Source: Ruegeria sp. HKCCSA071
GTDB taxonomy: Bacteria; Pseudomonadota; Alphaproteobacteria; Rhodobacterales; Rhodobacteraceae
Assembly: GCF_017872555.1 (NCBI RefSeq)
Contig: NZ_JAEDOX010000001.1
Coordinates: 744,001 to 808,000 of the forward strand
DNA: 64,000 nucleotides
Reading direction: 5' to 3'
Shown: piece by piece, positions 55,545 through 64,000 of the stretch
Numbering within the stretch: position 1 is the first letter of the stretch
Layout of the letters: every line of letters begins with the position of its first letter
The notes under the pieces: model-generated
Database searches by the model: none
What the model was told of the DNA's origin: nothing
Seen by the model: only the letters and a program-made list of their open reading frames with translations
Translations under genes and position numbers: made by a program

Positions 55545-57065
55545 TTATTCCACTTTGTGGTGAAACTGGCTGCGGAACATGTGTCGTACGTCTTGCCCGT
55601 CGAACTGATGAAAACTTGCGACAACACGCATTCGTTCGGTCTTCTTGCGTTGATCAAGAACAGCGATTAGCCCGCCCACGGACAAACCGATCTGCGCATC
55701 CACGCGGCCTTGCGTATCGGCGCGCGACGCTACAAAGGTCAGCAACGCATCTTGCTGAACAGAATAGTCGTTGAACAAGCCAAGACTATCCTGGAGTTTT
55801 TTCAACGGCTTAAGGATCATTCTCAAACCATTCCAATCGAATAGAGGGTCAAACAACTCCATCAGGTATCTAAGCTTTTTGCATTCAATGCGAAGGTCAT
55901 GCACCGTCTTGTCTGGCGTACTGACAGTAATACCGCGCGCCAGTTTGCACACCTTGCGATAGCGCTTCCAGATCAGCGCGCAGGCATAGTCATACGTGCC
56001 GCGATGCGCGTTTGGTCCAAGGTCCAAGTGGTCCGGACTTGCAAACAGTGCGGTCAGGTCGGTCATGGTCGTCGTGTAGTCGGCGCTGTGCAACCAGCGT
56101 GACAGGCGCAGTTGCTCTTGTGCACGTTCCGTTTGCAACTGATCAAACATCTCGGACAATCCCACGTGAAGGTTCGGCGGGATAAGATTGAAATACTTGT
56201 CTTTTTCCAGAAGATAGACGTCCAAATCGCGCAGAGGTCCGGTACGGGTCATGAGGTCGGAAAAGACCCGCTTCAGCTCGGTCGTCTGAGACTCGGACAA
56301 CACGCCCTTGAACAGGCTGATCACCGACCTTATCTTGCGCAACGATACTCGGTAATCGTGCAAAAACTCGGTGTCGATGTCAGCGATCACACCCTCTTCG
56401 TTTTGCCGCGCAACCCGCAGATATGTTTGAATGATTTTCGCAGCGACTTCGATGGAAGGATCCGCTTGACCAAACTTTATTTCAGGCTTGGCCTGATAGG
56501 GAACCATGTCTGGAATCAGGCTGGAATAGAGCGTTTCAATATCATGAACACTGCCCGTAATGCTGGCGATAGAGGAACAGACCAACTGATAAGCCTTCTT
56601 GTACCCACGCAACTTCTGAATTCGTACAATGGTCGCCTGCCCTGATGGCGTCGACATGTACGTTAAAGTTCCCCTGACTTTTGTCTTTTGCAGGTCATCT
56701 AGTACGGCAAAGGTCTGAACCCTGATCTCTCCAACACCGATCCGCGTCAGCGCCCGCAGTTCAGGAAAGTCGCTCAGCGCCTTTTGAACCGGCCCTTCTG
56801 ACAAGTCCCGCACAAATCGCAGATGCCCCGAGTATTGCTGAGACAAAGGTCCGTGATCCTTCCGCAGCAGGTGCAACACCCCGCCGGTATCGATCAAAGC
56901 ACGACCCGAGGCGCGCAATGACTGATCGTGACAATCGAGCAATGCGAAAGCTTTGACGGGGCTACCGGGTGAAACTTCTTGGGAAAACCCGGCAATGGCA
57001 TTTGCCAGAGCCGTTTCGTCAATCCTCGCTGGGAAAATGAACTGATCGCCTGACGATCTGGTCAT
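55545..57065 (-). CDS. CHAD-domain protein
   Basis: A 506-residue protein. The N-terminal 200 residues have no clear match; the C-terminal CHAD domain (about 205-490) is all-helical with conserved histidines in FLHDYRVSLRKIRS and TVHDLRIECKKLRYLMELF. CHAD domains bind polyphosphate granules. The gene heads a minus-strand set with the ParA remnant and CYTH. A hairpin lies in its 5' leader at 57090-57111. A functional link to the PPK2 at 15268 is plausible. Confidence 0.85.
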   Translation of the reverse strand: MTRSSGDQFIFPARIDETALANAIAGFSQEVSPGSPVKAFALLDCHDQSLRASGRALIDTGGVLHLLRKDHGPLSQQYSGHLRFVRDLSEGPVQKALSDFPELRALTRIGVGEIRVQTFAVLDDLQKTKVRGTLTYMSTPSGQATIVRIQKLRGYKKAYQLVCSSIASITGSVHDIETLYSSLIPDMVPYQAKPEIKFGQADPSIEVAAKIIQTYLRVARQNEEGVIADIDTEFLHDYRVSLRKIRSVISLFKGVLSESQTTELKRVFSDLMTRTGPLRDLDVYLLEKDKYFNLIPPNLHVGLSEMFDQLQTERAQEQLRLSRWLHSADYTTTMTDLTALFASPDHLDLGPNAHRGTYDYACALIWKRYRKVCKLARGITVSTPDKTVHDLRIECKKLRYLMELFDPLFDWNGLRMILKPLKKLQDSLGLFNDYSVQQDALLTFVASRADTQGRVDAQIGLSVGGLIAVLDQRKKTERMRVVASFHQFDGQDVRHMFRSQFHHKVE

Positions 57066-57089
57066 GATACGCCTTTCCAGTTCAATTTC

Positions 57090-57111
57090 AGAAACCCGTT
57101 TACGGGTTTCT
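57090..57111. other. Hairpin in the leader of the CHAD gene
   Basis: Nine-bp stem AGAAACCCG / CGGGTTTCT with a TTTA loop. It lies 25-46 bases upstream of the CHAD ATG (57065), within its likely untranslated leader. It could fold in transcripts from either strand. Confidence 0.5.
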
Positions 57112-57278
57112 CAACGGTCATTTGCGCGCCCGCCCCTTTGTTTGGCGGGCTGCCCCAACGCCATTCTGGGTTTTCTTGTTCAATCTCGGCGGAACCCGAA
57201 AGGACATCAAGCCATTATGACTGCGAGCGAGTATATTCACGGGATGACAGGCCCCGGGCACCGAAGTAAGAAACCACT

Positions 57279-57626
57279 ATGAGCGAACCAGTATCTTCGA
57301 TCCGAAACCTTGGCCCGGCCTTTGAACAGGCTTGCGCACGTGCTGGTATTCATTCGGCTGAGGCGCTGCGAGAACTGGGGCCGGACGAAGCCTATGCCCG
57401 CCTGTTGCGGGCAGGCACCAGGGCGCATTTCATCGGATATTATGTTCTGGTGATGGGATTGCAGGGCCGCCCGTGGAACGACTGCAAGGGTGACGAAAAA
57501 AAAGCCCTGCGCGAAAGGTTCGACGCAATCAAAGCCGGTAACGGGGCGGCTCCGGAAAACCAGATGATTGCAGATCTGGACGCCATCGGGGTTCGTGTTG
57601 CACCAAAGGACCTAAAGCAGGTCTGA
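57279..57626 (+). CDS. TfoX C-terminal domain protein
   Basis: A 115-residue protein matching the TfoX/Sxy C-terminal domain, a helix-hairpin-helix-like module (SIRNLGPAFEQACARAGIHSAEALRELGPDEAYARLL). The N-terminal TfoX domain is absent, so this is the short stand-alone type and a role in natural competence should not be assumed. It ends in a hairpin shared with the convergent ndk gene. Confidence 0.8.
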   Translation: MSEPVSSIRNLGPAFEQACARAGIHSAEALRELGPDEAYARLLRAGTRAHFIGYYVLVMGLQGRPWNDCKGDEKKALRERFDAIKAGNGAAPENQMIADLDAIGVRVAPKDLKQV

Positions 57627-57634
57627 ACGAATAA

Positions 57635-57662
57635 AGCCGCACCCAACCAAGGATGCGGCTCC
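57635..57662 (-). terminator. Shared hairpin terminator between ndk and the TfoX-domain gene
   Basis: Stem AGCCGCA / TGCGGCT with a 12-base loop. On the minus strand it is followed by TTATTC, so it suits ndk best; on the plus strand the tail is less T-rich. Confidence 0.7.
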
Positions 57663-57685
57663 TATTTGTCAGCAATGGCTGTAAC

Positions 57686-58108
57686 TTAGCCGACCAGCTC
57701 AATACCCGAGAAGAAATATGCGATTTCAACTGCTGCGGTTTCCGGAGCGTCCGAACCGTGGACCGAGTTTTCACCAACCGATTCCGCAAACTCGGCGCGG
57801 ATGGTGCCGGGTGCTGCGTCTGCAGGGTTGGTTGCGCCCATGACTTCACGGTTCTTTGCAATGGCGCCTTCGCCTTCCAGAACCTGAACAACAACCGGAG
57901 CCGACGACATGAATTCGCACAGTTCGTCATAGAACGGACGCTCGGCATGAACGTCATAGAATTTGCCAGCCTGAGCTTTGGTCATGTGAATGCGCTTTTG
58001 CGCCACAATGCGCAGGCCAGCTTCTTCGAACTTGGCGTTGATCTTGCCGGTCAGGTTGCGGCGGGTTGCATCGGGTTTGATGATCGAGAATGTGCGTTCC
58101 AGTGCCAT
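57686..58108 (-). CDS. ndk: Nucleoside diphosphate kinase
   Basis: A 140-residue enzyme that moves the gamma phosphate of NTPs onto NDPs. The phosphohistidine is H117 in SVHGSDAPE, and the opening [14 protein letters not shown] is standard. It is complete and monocistronic, next to the MFS transporter gene. Confidence 0.97.
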   Translation of the reverse strand: MALERTFSIIKPDATRRNLTGKINAKFEEAGLRIVAQKRIHMTKAQAGKFYDVHAERPFYDELCEFMSSAPVVVQVLEGEGAIAKNREVMGATNPADAAPGTIRAEFAESVGENSVHGSDAPETAAVEIAYFFSGIELVG

Positions 58109-58223
58109 GTCGGCCTCTCCTTATAATATGACGCGGGACCCGCGCCGAAATCCATCGCGCGCCGGGTATCACGGTCTTTGGTCCATGAAAAGTGTAATGA
58201 TGCTTTGCCGGTGGCTTTGTAGT

Positions 58224-59426
58224 TCAGATTGTCTCTGGCAAAGGGTCGAAGCGGTCCAGTCGACGGATGTAAAGCACCGCCAGCAAGCCAGCAAAGCTAC
58301 AGGCCCACATCATGCCCAGTACCAGATACGGCCCGTTTTCGGGGCTGACGAATGCGCCGGTCATTGAGGTCAGGACAGCGCCCAAAGCCACGATCATCGC
58401 CCCCGACAGCCCTGCTGCGCTACCTGCCAGCCCGGGGCGTACCGACATGACACCAGCCGCGGCATTGGCATTGGTCAAACCGTTGCCAAAGCCGACACAG
58501 ATTGCCGAGCCGAAGAAGACCCAGACCGATCCTTGATTGGCGAGAAACAGCATCAATCCGCAAAACGGCCCGGTCGAGGCCACGATCCTCCCTGACAAGA
58601 TCATCGTCGTCAGACGCGTCCGGGCCGCAATCCGACCGGTAACAAAATTGCCAACCATGAACCCGCCGGTGATGATGCCAATCCCCAGCCCCAGCGTTGC
58701 TGGGCTCAGGTCGAACCACGCTGCAGCAACCAGCGGCGCACCGGTGATAAAGCTGTAGAACCCCCCAATCGAAAACGCTGCGCATAAGGCATAGCCCCAG
58801 AACCTGCGGGCACGGAACAGATGTGGATACTCGCGCAGTTGGGCACCAAATGTGGACGAGCGGTTCGTGTTGGTCTCGCCCATGTCGAACCAAAGCAGCA
58901 CCAGCAACCCTGCCCCGAGCAACGAGTACAGGACAAACCCCGAACGCCAGCCGAAAAGCATATCCAGCACCCCACCCAACATCGGCCCAAGCATCGGGGC
59001 CAAAGCCATGGCCATTGCGACGTAACCGAGTTTGCTTGCCGCCTCATTCGGTGCGTAACGGTCTCTGATCGACGCGCTGGACAGGACCGAGCCCGCGACG
59101 ACAGCAGCCTGAAGCAGGCGGAAGCCAAGAAAAACCCAGATCGAACCGGCCAGTGTGCATCCGATCGACGCGAGGGAAAATATTGACATACAAATCAAAA
59201 GGATAGGCCTGCGCCCAAAGCGATCCGATAACGGACCCATGATCAGTTGCAACACTGCCGAAATCGCCAGATACCCCGCAACGGACAGGTTCATCAGGCC
59301 GTAATCCACGGCGAAATCTTCACTCATATGCGCCAGCGACGGCAGGAACATGTTGAGCGTCAGCACCGACAGCGCCGTGGCAAAGATCAACGTGATCAGG
59401 GATGGAGGCGTCCGGGCCGCGCGCAT
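58224..59426 (-). CDS. MFS transporter, Bcr/CflA drug-resistance type
   Basis: A 400-residue inner membrane antiporter with 12 predicted helices. Motif A (GPLSDRFGRRP) follows helix 2, and motif C-like GPMLGGVLDMLFGWRSGF lies in helix 5, which points to proton-driven drug export of the Bcr/CflA family. The ATG at 59426 is chosen because the membrane fold starts right after it; an ATG at 59513 would add 29 residues but lacks a ribosome site. The substrate is unknown. Confidence 0.87.
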   Translation of the reverse strand: MRAARTPPSLITLIFATALSVLTLNMFLPSLAHMSEDFAVDYGLMNLSVAGYLAISAVLQLIMGPLSDRFGRRPILLICMSIFSLASIGCTLAGSIWVFLGFRLLQAAVVAGSVLSSASIRDRYAPNEAASKLGYVAMAMALAPMLGPMLGGVLDMLFGWRSGFVLYSLLGAGLLVLLWFDMGETNTNRSSTFGAQLREYPHLFRARRFWGYALCAAFSIGGFYSFITGAPLVAAAWFDLSPATLGLGIGIITGGFMVGNFVTGRIAARTRLTTMILSGRIVASTGPFCGLMLFLANQGSVWVFFGSAICVGFGNGLTNANAAAGVMSVRPGLAGSAAGLSGAMIVALGAVLTSMTGAFVSPENGPYLVLGMMWACSFAGLLAVLYIRRLDRFDPLPETI

Positions 59427-59533
59427 GTCGAAAACCGCTTCAATAAACAAACGAGACAGCGCTAACACATTGCTTGACGCTTGAAAACGCCAAGCCGCTG
59501 GCGGCGGCATCACACCTCTGCTAAGAGCGCCCC

Positions 59534-61384
59534 ATGTTACGGATCGAAGACATCACCTATGCCGTTGAAGGCCGCCCATTGTTTGATGGCGCCAGCGCAA
59601 CCGTGCCAGACGGTCACAAGGTTGGCCTTGTTGGACGGAATGGCACGGGAAAGACCACGCTTTTTCGCCTGATCCGCGGGGAACTGGCGCTGGAATCGGG
59701 CGATATCGCGGTTCCCAAACGCACCCGCATTGGTGGGGTCGCGCAGGAGGTCCCCTCGTCTGACGTTTCGCTGATCGACACTGTTCTGGCCGCTGATACC
59801 GAACGCAGCGCCTTGATGGCCGAGGCTGGCAACGCAACGGATCCCACGCGAATTGCCGAAATTCAGACCCGGCTAGCCGATATCGACGCCTGGTCGGCCG
59901 AGGCCCGCGCAGCCTCGATCCTCAAGGGATTGGGGTTTGACGACGCCGACCAATCGCGCCCCTGCTCGGATTTTTCCGGTGGCTGGCGGATGCGCGTGGC
60001 ATTGGCGGCGGTTTTATTCTCGCAACCGGATTTGTTGCTGTTGGACGAACCGACCAACTATTTGGACCTTGAAGGCGCGCTATGGCTGGAAAGCTATTTG
60101 GCGAAATATCCGCACACGGTCATTATCATCAGCCATGACCGGGGCCTGTTGAACCGTGCCGTAGGGTCGATCCTGCACCTGGAGGATCGTAAACTCACCT
60201 ATTACGCGGTGCCTTACGACAAGTTCGCGGAACGCCGTGCGGAACGGCTGGCACAGGCGGAATCGGAAAACGCCAAGGCCAAGGCCCGCATCGCACACCT
60301 GCAAAGCTTTGTGGATCGCTTCCGCTACAAGGCGTCGAAAGCCGTACAGGCCCAATCGCGCCTGAAGATGATCGAACGCATCCAGTTGGTCTCAACCCCG
60401 CAAGAGGCCGCGCTGCGTGCGTTTTCCTTCCCCGAACCCGAGGAGCTGTCGCCGCCGATCATCCAGATTGAAGGCGGCGTGACCGGCTATGGCGAGATCG
60501 AAGTACTGCGCCGTCTGAACCTGCGCATCGATCAGGATGACCGTATCGCGCTGTTGGGTAAGAACGGTCAGGGCAAATCCACCCTGTCCAAACTGCTGTC
60601 AGACCGCCTGCCCCTGATGGCGGGCAAGATGACCCGCAGCAACAAGCTGCGCATCGGGTATTTCGCACAGCACCAGGTGGACGAGCTTTATGTAACCGAA
60701 ACGCCACTGGACCACCTGCGCCGCCTGCGCCCGGACGAGGCACCAGGCAAGTGGCGCTCGCGTTTGGCGGGGTTCGGCCTGAACGCGGCTCAGGCGGAAA
60801 CCGAGGTTGGCCGCCTGTCGGGTGGGCAAAAAGCGCGCCTGTCGCTGCTGCTGGCCACCATCGACGCGCCACATATGCTGATCCTCGACGAGCCTACGAA
60901 CCATCTGGATATCGAAAGCCGCGAGGCGCTGGTCGAGGCGCTGACGGCCTATTCCGGCGCTGTCGTGCTGGTCAGCCACGACATGCACCTTCTGTCGCTT
61001 GTTGCCGATCGGTTGTGGCTGGTCTCGGAGGGTACGGTCAAATCTTATGACGGTGACCTTGAATCCTATCGTGCCCTTTTGCTGGCGCGTGACAAACCGG
61101 TGAAGGAAAAGCCGCAAACAGAGAAACCCAAACGCGCCTCGCGCGATACCATGCTGGCATTGCGGGCGGACCTGCGCAAATGCGAGGATCGGGTCGAGAA
61201 ACTGACAAAGATGCACGACAAGCTCGCGGCAAAACTGGCCGACCCGGAGCTATACGAGGACGGCAAGATCAACGATCTGGAAACCTGGAACCGCAAATTC
61301 GCCGAAGTGGTCGAGGCCATGCAAAAAGCAGAAGCGCTTTGGATCGCCGCTGCTGAGCGACTGGAACAGGCGGAAACGGTATGA
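59534..61384 (+). CDS. ABC-F family ATPase
   Basis: A 616-residue soluble protein with two ABC ATPase domains and no membrane part. Walker A is GRNGTGKTT (residues 35-43) in domain 1 and GKNGQGKST (about 337-345) in domain 2. Signature motifs are FSGGWRMR and LSGGQKAR, Walker B LLLDEPTNYLDLEG and LILDEPTNHLDIES. A linker (about 230-300) and an Arg/Lys-rich C-terminal coiled coil follow. ABC-F proteins act on ribosomes. The architecture is closest to the YheS/Uup type. It overlaps the ACT-domain gene by four bases. Confidence 0.92.
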   Translation: MLRIEDITYAVEGRPLFDGASATVPDGHKVGLVGRNGTGKTTLFRLIRGELALESGDIAVPKRTRIGGVAQEVPSSDVSLIDTVLAADTERSALMAEAGNATDPTRIAEIQTRLADIDAWSAEARAASILKGLGFDDADQSRPCSDFSGGWRMRVALAAVLFSQPDLLLLDEPTNYLDLEGALWLESYLAKYPHTVIIISHDRGLLNRAVGSILHLEDRKLTYYAVPYDKFAERRAERLAQAESENAKAKARIAHLQSFVDRFRYKASKAVQAQSRLKMIERIQLVSTPQEAALRAFSFPEPEELSPPIIQIEGGVTGYGEIEVLRRLNLRIDQDDRIALLGKNGQGKSTLSKLLSDRLPLMAGKMTRSNKLRIGYFAQHQVDELYVTETPLDHLRRLRPDEAPGKWRSRLAGFGLNAAQAETEVGRLSGGQKARLSLLLATIDAPHMLILDEPTNHLDIESREALVEALTAYSGAVVLVSHDMHLLSLVADRLWLVSEGTVKSYDGDLESYRALLLARDKPVKEKPQTEKPKRASRDTMLALRADLRKCEDRVEKLTKMHDKLAAKLADPELYEDGKINDLETWNRKFAEVVEAMQKAEALWIAAAERLEQAETV

Positions 61385-61773
61385 GCGATCCCGTTGTTGA
61401 AACCAAAGCGATGATCGCGGGAATGCGCCCCGAAATTCAACCCTGCGAATTCGCATTTGTTGTCTGGCCCGAAGATATGGACTGGCCCGACGGGACACGC
61501 GCCAGTTATGTCGAGGCCGAAGGGCTGTCTTTAATCGTTCCGATTAATTGTGCACCAAAAGAGGCGGTCGCTATGCGCTGTATCACGCTTCAGGTACACT
61601 CCTCGCTGGAAGGCGTGGGTCTGACCGCTGCGGTCTCGGGGGCGTTGGCACAGGCCGGAATTCCGGCGAACATGGTTGCGGGCTATCACCACGATCATGT
61701 CTATGTTCCGTCAGGATTGGCCGAAGACGCCCTGAGAATTTTGAAAAATCTGCAACAGAGTAGCAAAGAGTGA
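61381..61773 (+). CDS. ACT-domain protein (DUF2241 type)
   Basis: A 130-residue protein with an ACT-like ligand-binding fold (CEFAFVVWPEDMDWP, LQVHSSLEGVGLTAAVSGALAQAGI, VAGYHHDHVYVP). Stand-alone ACT proteins bind amino acids and regulate enzymes. Its ATG overlaps the ABC-F stop codon and its stop overlaps the marC start, so it is in an operon of three. Confidence 0.8.
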   Translation: MSDPVVETKAMIAGMRPEIQPCEFAFVVWPEDMDWPDGTRASYVEAEGLSLIVPINCAPKEAVAMRCITLQVHSSLEGVGLTAAVSGALAQAGIPANMVAGYHHDHVYVPSGLAEDALRILKNLQQSSKE

Positions 61774-62390
61774 TTGACACCGCATTTCTGATCACCGCGT
61801 TCACAACGCTTTTCGTGGTTCTTGATCCACCGGCGCAAACGCCGATTTTTGTGGCCCTCACTCAGAACATGGATTGGCACACGCGCCGCTCTGTCGCGAT
61901 ACGCGCGTGCCTGACTGCTGGCGGCATTCTGGCGATGTTCGCGGCCTTCGGTGAAGCATTGCTGGGATTTGTCGGCATTTCGATGGAGGCGTTTCGCGTT
62001 GCGGGGGGAGTTTTGCTGTTTCTGACCGCGCTCGACATGCTGTTTGAACGCCGGACCAAACGTCGTGAAAACAGCGCCGAAGAGGAAGAACATCCGGACC
62101 CGTCGGTGTTTCCACTGGGTATCCCACTGATTGCAGGGCCTGGTGCGATTGCCACCATGATTCTACTGGCCGGTCAACATCCCGGCATTCAGGGTCTGGC
62201 CGTGGTCATCGGCGTTATGCTGGTCGTACTGGCAATGGTTTTTGTGATGTATCTTTCATCTGGGGCCGTGGCACGGCTTTTGGGGAAAACCGGGCTGAAC
62301 GTGTTGACCCGGCTTCTTGGGATGCTGCTGGCTGCATTGTCTGTTCAGTTTATTCTTGATGGCCTCAAGGCCTTTGGATTCGCATCTTAA
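61770..62390 (+). CDS. MarC-family inner membrane protein
   Basis: A 206-residue protein with six predicted helices and the MarC family signatures (FLITAFTTLFVVLDP opening, PLGIPLIAGPGAIATMI loop). Start is GTG at 61770, overlapping the ACT gene stop. Function in this family is unknown; early links to multiple antibiotic resistance were not confirmed. It is the third gene of the ABC-F operon. Confidence 0.88.
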   Translation: MIDTAFLITAFTTLFVVLDPPAQTPIFVALTQNMDWHTRRSVAIRACLTAGGILAMFAAFGEALLGFVGISMEAFRVAGGVLLFLTALDMLFERRTKRRENSAEEEEHPDPSVFPLGIPLIAGPGAIATMILLAGQHPGIQGLAVVIGVMLVVLAMVFVMYLSSGAVARLLGKTGLNVLTRLLGMLLAALSVQFILDGLKAFGFAS

Positions 62391-62431
62391 ACCCCCATAT
62401 TCACAAGGTTAAGGGGATTTCCGGGAACCGC

Positions 62432-63013
62432 ATGGACAGTTTCGATATTGGACGCCTGATCTATCTGGCCCTGCTTGGGGCGGCGCTGCTGATGTGGTTT
62501 GTCACCCACAATCGGCAGTCGCTCGGCAAGACGTTGCAGCAGGTGATGGCATGGGTGTTCATTTTCGTCGGGGTCATCGCACTGGTCGGTCTGTGGGAGG
62601 ATATTCGCTCCTCGGTCGGTCCCGCACCGCAGATGAGTGTCACCGGAAACTCGGTTGAGGTTCCCCGTGCCTATGATGGCCATTATTACCTTCCGGTTCT
62701 GGTGAATGGTGAGCTGATCACCTTTCTTGTCGACACCGGCGCCAGCCAGATCGTGCTGAACGCTCAGGACGCCAAAAGGGCAGGCATTGATCCCGATCAG
62801 CTGAACTATTTCGGGCGCGCCTTGACTGCAAACGGTGAGGTGCGTACTGCGCCGGTGCGGCTTGAGACCCTGACGGTAGGACCCATTACGGATCAGAATG
62901 TTTCGGCCTGGGTCAACGAGGGCGAACTGGATAAGTCTCTTTTGGGGATGGAGTACCTGCACCGTTTTTCAAGCATCCAGTTTGCGGATGGCAAGCTGAT
63001 CCTGTCCCGTTAA
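62432..63013 (+). CDS. Retropepsin-like aspartic protease (TIGR02281 type)
   Basis: A 193-residue protein with two N-terminal helices (about 8-26 and 35-55) and a clan AA aspartic protease-like domain (about 75-190). The catalytic motif is FLVDTGAS near residue 98 and a second glycine-rich loop follows. Single-motif proteins of this kind act as homodimers. The topology suggests a periplasmic, membrane-anchored protease. It runs 41 bases after marC and may be part of the same transcript. It is the last gene before the LexA box. Confidence 0.85.
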   Translation: MDSFDIGRLIYLALLGAALLMWFVTHNRQSLGKTLQQVMAWVFIFVGVIALVGLWEDIRSSVGPAPQMSVTGNSVEVPRAYDGHYYLPVLVNGELITFLVDTGASQIVLNAQDAKRAGIDPDQLNYFGRALTANGEVRTAPVRLETLTVGPITDQNVSAWVNEGELDKSLLGMEYLHRFSSIQFADGKLILSR

Positions 63014-63030
63014 TGCCTCTCACCTCTTGA

Positions 63031-63045
63031 GAACAAAAGTGGAAC
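63031..63045. promoter_or_regulatory. LexA (SOS) box, GAAC-N7-GAAC
   Basis: GAAC (63031-63034), seven bases, GAAC (63042-63045). This is an exact match to the alphaproteobacterial LexA operator GTTC-N7-GTTC on the reverse strand. It lies 16 bases before the ATG of the ImuA-like gene, so LexA would block its promoter until DNA damage. Confidence 0.8.
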
Positions 63046-63061
63046 ATGATAACTTGTGGGC

Positions 63062-63682
63062 ATGTCTGCTCAGCTTCTTGGCCACAAACCTGCGCGTCAG
63101 GTACCGGGGGTAAATCTCCATTCCCAGATCACCCTGCAACCGGGTCGCGTGCACGAGGCTTGCGGCCCCGCCCGGCGCAGCTTTGCCATCTGGCTGGCCG
63201 GTCAGACACAGGGCCCCGTGCTGTGGATTTCCCCCGCGTGGGAGCCCGCCCAACTGAACCCCGACGGAATTATGGCCTTTGCTGATCCGGCGCGTTTTCT
63301 GTTCGTCCATCCCACCCGCGCCGAAGATCTGCTATGGTGTATTGAAGAGGCGCTGCGCAGCGGGGCCATCCCGTTGATCATAGGCGACCTGCCCGGCGCA
63401 CCGGGGCTGACGCCGGTGCGGCGGATGCATCTGGCCGCAGAACAAGGCGGCACGATGGGCCATGCCCCGCTTGGCTTGCTGCTGACGCCCGGTGAGGGCG
63501 GCGCACAAGGGGTTGAGACACGCTGGCACATGGCCGCCGCCCATCAGGGGGATGCCAGGCACTGGACCCTGACCCGCCGCCGCGCCCGCGCCCTGCCCCC
63601 GGTCAGCTGGCAGGCCACTCAGACTGCTGCCCGTACCGGTCTGCACCTGAAACGCACCGAAACAGAGGACATTCTGGCGTGA
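63062..63682 (+). CDS. ImuA-like SOS mutagenesis protein
   Basis: A 206-residue RecA-like-fold protein without a Walker A motif. It shares ImuA marks: the FAIWLAGQTQGPVLWISPAW strand, FLFVHPTRAEDLLWCIEEALR and GLTPVRRMHLAAEQGG, followed by LGLLLTPGEGGAQGVETRW. ImuA works with ImuB and DnaE2 in error-prone repair, but those genes are not adjacent; an MFS gene follows after 62 bases. The LexA box upstream supports an SOS role. The ATG at 63062 is preferred over the GTG at 63056. Confidence 0.72.
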   Translation: MSAQLLGHKPARQVPGVNLHSQITLQPGRVHEACGPARRSFAIWLAGQTQGPVLWISPAWEPAQLNPDGIMAFADPARFLFVHPTRAEDLLWCIEEALRSGAIPLIIGDLPGAPGLTPVRRMHLAAEQGGTMGHAPLGLLLTPGEGGAQGVETRWHMAAAHQGDARHWTLTRRRARALPPVSWQATQTAARTGLHLKRTETEDILA

Positions 63683-63744
63683 AGCCGCAACGATCACGCA
63701 AGATGTGACTGGCCAAACTCCGGATCGCACCCTAGCGTCGCCGC

Positions 63745-64000
63745 ATGAGCCACCCGATCCATGACAGCCGCTATTCCTGGATACGCCTCCTGATCACGCT
63801 CGCCATCGCAACTGTGGCGAATGTGGGAATGTGGGCGGTCATCGTGGTCATGCCCGCCGTAGAAGCTGAGTTCAGCGTCGGTCGCGCTGAAGCCTCAATG
63901 CCATATACGCTTACGATGATAGGATTCGCGCTGGGGAATATGTGGCTGGGGCAATTGGTTGACCGGTTGGGGGTAACACGCGCGCTGATCGGCGCAGCTG
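63745..64000 (+). CDS. MFS transporter (3' end outside window)
   Basis: Start of an inner membrane transporter: 85 codons, MSHPIHDSRYSWIRLL then helices, with the motif A-like WLGQLVDRLGVTRAL after the second helix. The frame stays open to the window edge. Its family is the major facilitator superfamily; substrate cannot be said. Confidence 0.8.
   Translation, partial: MSHPIHDSRYSWIRLLITLAIATVANVGMWAVIVVMPAVEAEFSVGRAEASMPYTLTMIGFALGNMWLGQLVDRLGVTRALIGAA

Noticed and set aside
1-64000. CRISPR array, prophage, insertion sequence or toxin-antitoxin pair
   Set aside because: I looked for spaced direct repeats, transposase or phage motifs and small paired genes and found none in the window.

Overview
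The window is a stretch of ordinary bacterial chromosome. Gene content points to an alphaproteobacterium of the order Rhodobacterales, most likely the Roseobacter group. The evidence is a trgA-trgB-cysK tellurite-type locus, DUF6456/DUF6477 genes, a pyrrolysine-free MttB-family methyltransferase, a dimethylglycine dehydrogenase-like GcvT-fusion flavoprotein and a GAAC-N7-GAAC LexA box of the alphaproteobacterial type. The genus cannot be fixed from the sequence. No phage, insertion sequence, CRISPR array or plasmid backbone is visible.

Layout. 1-9000: end of hpt, a small exported protein, an M20 amidohydrolase with lipA, a Prx5-type peroxiredoxin, the divergent DUF6456/DUF6477 pair, an MttB-family methyltransferase and guaA. 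9200-16900: two EamA transporters around a FadL-type porin, a P-loop ATPase next to metA (Glu111, so probably an acetyltransferase), an alpha/beta hydrolase, polyphosphate kinase 2 and a TetR regulator. 16870-18300: a PAS/cyclase gene overlapping a truncated haemoglobin. 18532-18621: tRNA-Ser(GGA). 18764-27867 (all minus): PLP enzyme, photolyase, cyclopropane fatty acid synthase, trgA, trgB, cysK and an MscS channel, with an ECF-type promoter in front of the photolyase. 28130-29873: divergent pyrH and miaA. 30227-36725: a four-gene peptide-type ABC importer, followed by a Tat-exported metallo-hydrolase and a GAF-LuxR regulator on the other strand. 39010-47146: lytic transglycosylase, ssb, site-2 protease, aroK-aroB, a small membrane protein with a large exported protein of unknown function, xerD and a CorC/HlyC-type protein. 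47243-50291: dimethylglycine dehydrogenase-like enzyme and a MobA-like nucleotidyltransferase. 50292-51040: the largest non-coding gap. 51041-54701: degP with an OmpR/EnvZ-type two-component system. 54698-57065: CYTH, a decayed ParA-like gene and CHAD. 57279-64000: TfoX C-terminal protein, ndk, MFS transporter, ABC-F protein, ACT protein, MarC, retropepsin-like protease, an SOS-controlled ImuA-like gene and the start of another MFS gene.

Themes. Several blocks concern stress at the envelope or from oxidants: peroxiredoxin, photolyase-cfa-trgAB, MscS, DegP and its two-component system. Polyphosphate recurs with PPK2, CYTH and CHAD. The items most worth following are the globin-cyclase operon, the photolyase/tellurite cluster with its predicted ECF promoter, the eroded ParA between CHAD and CYTH, and the LexA box before an ImuA gene that has no imuB next to it. 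I did not identify a wholly undescribed system with confidence.
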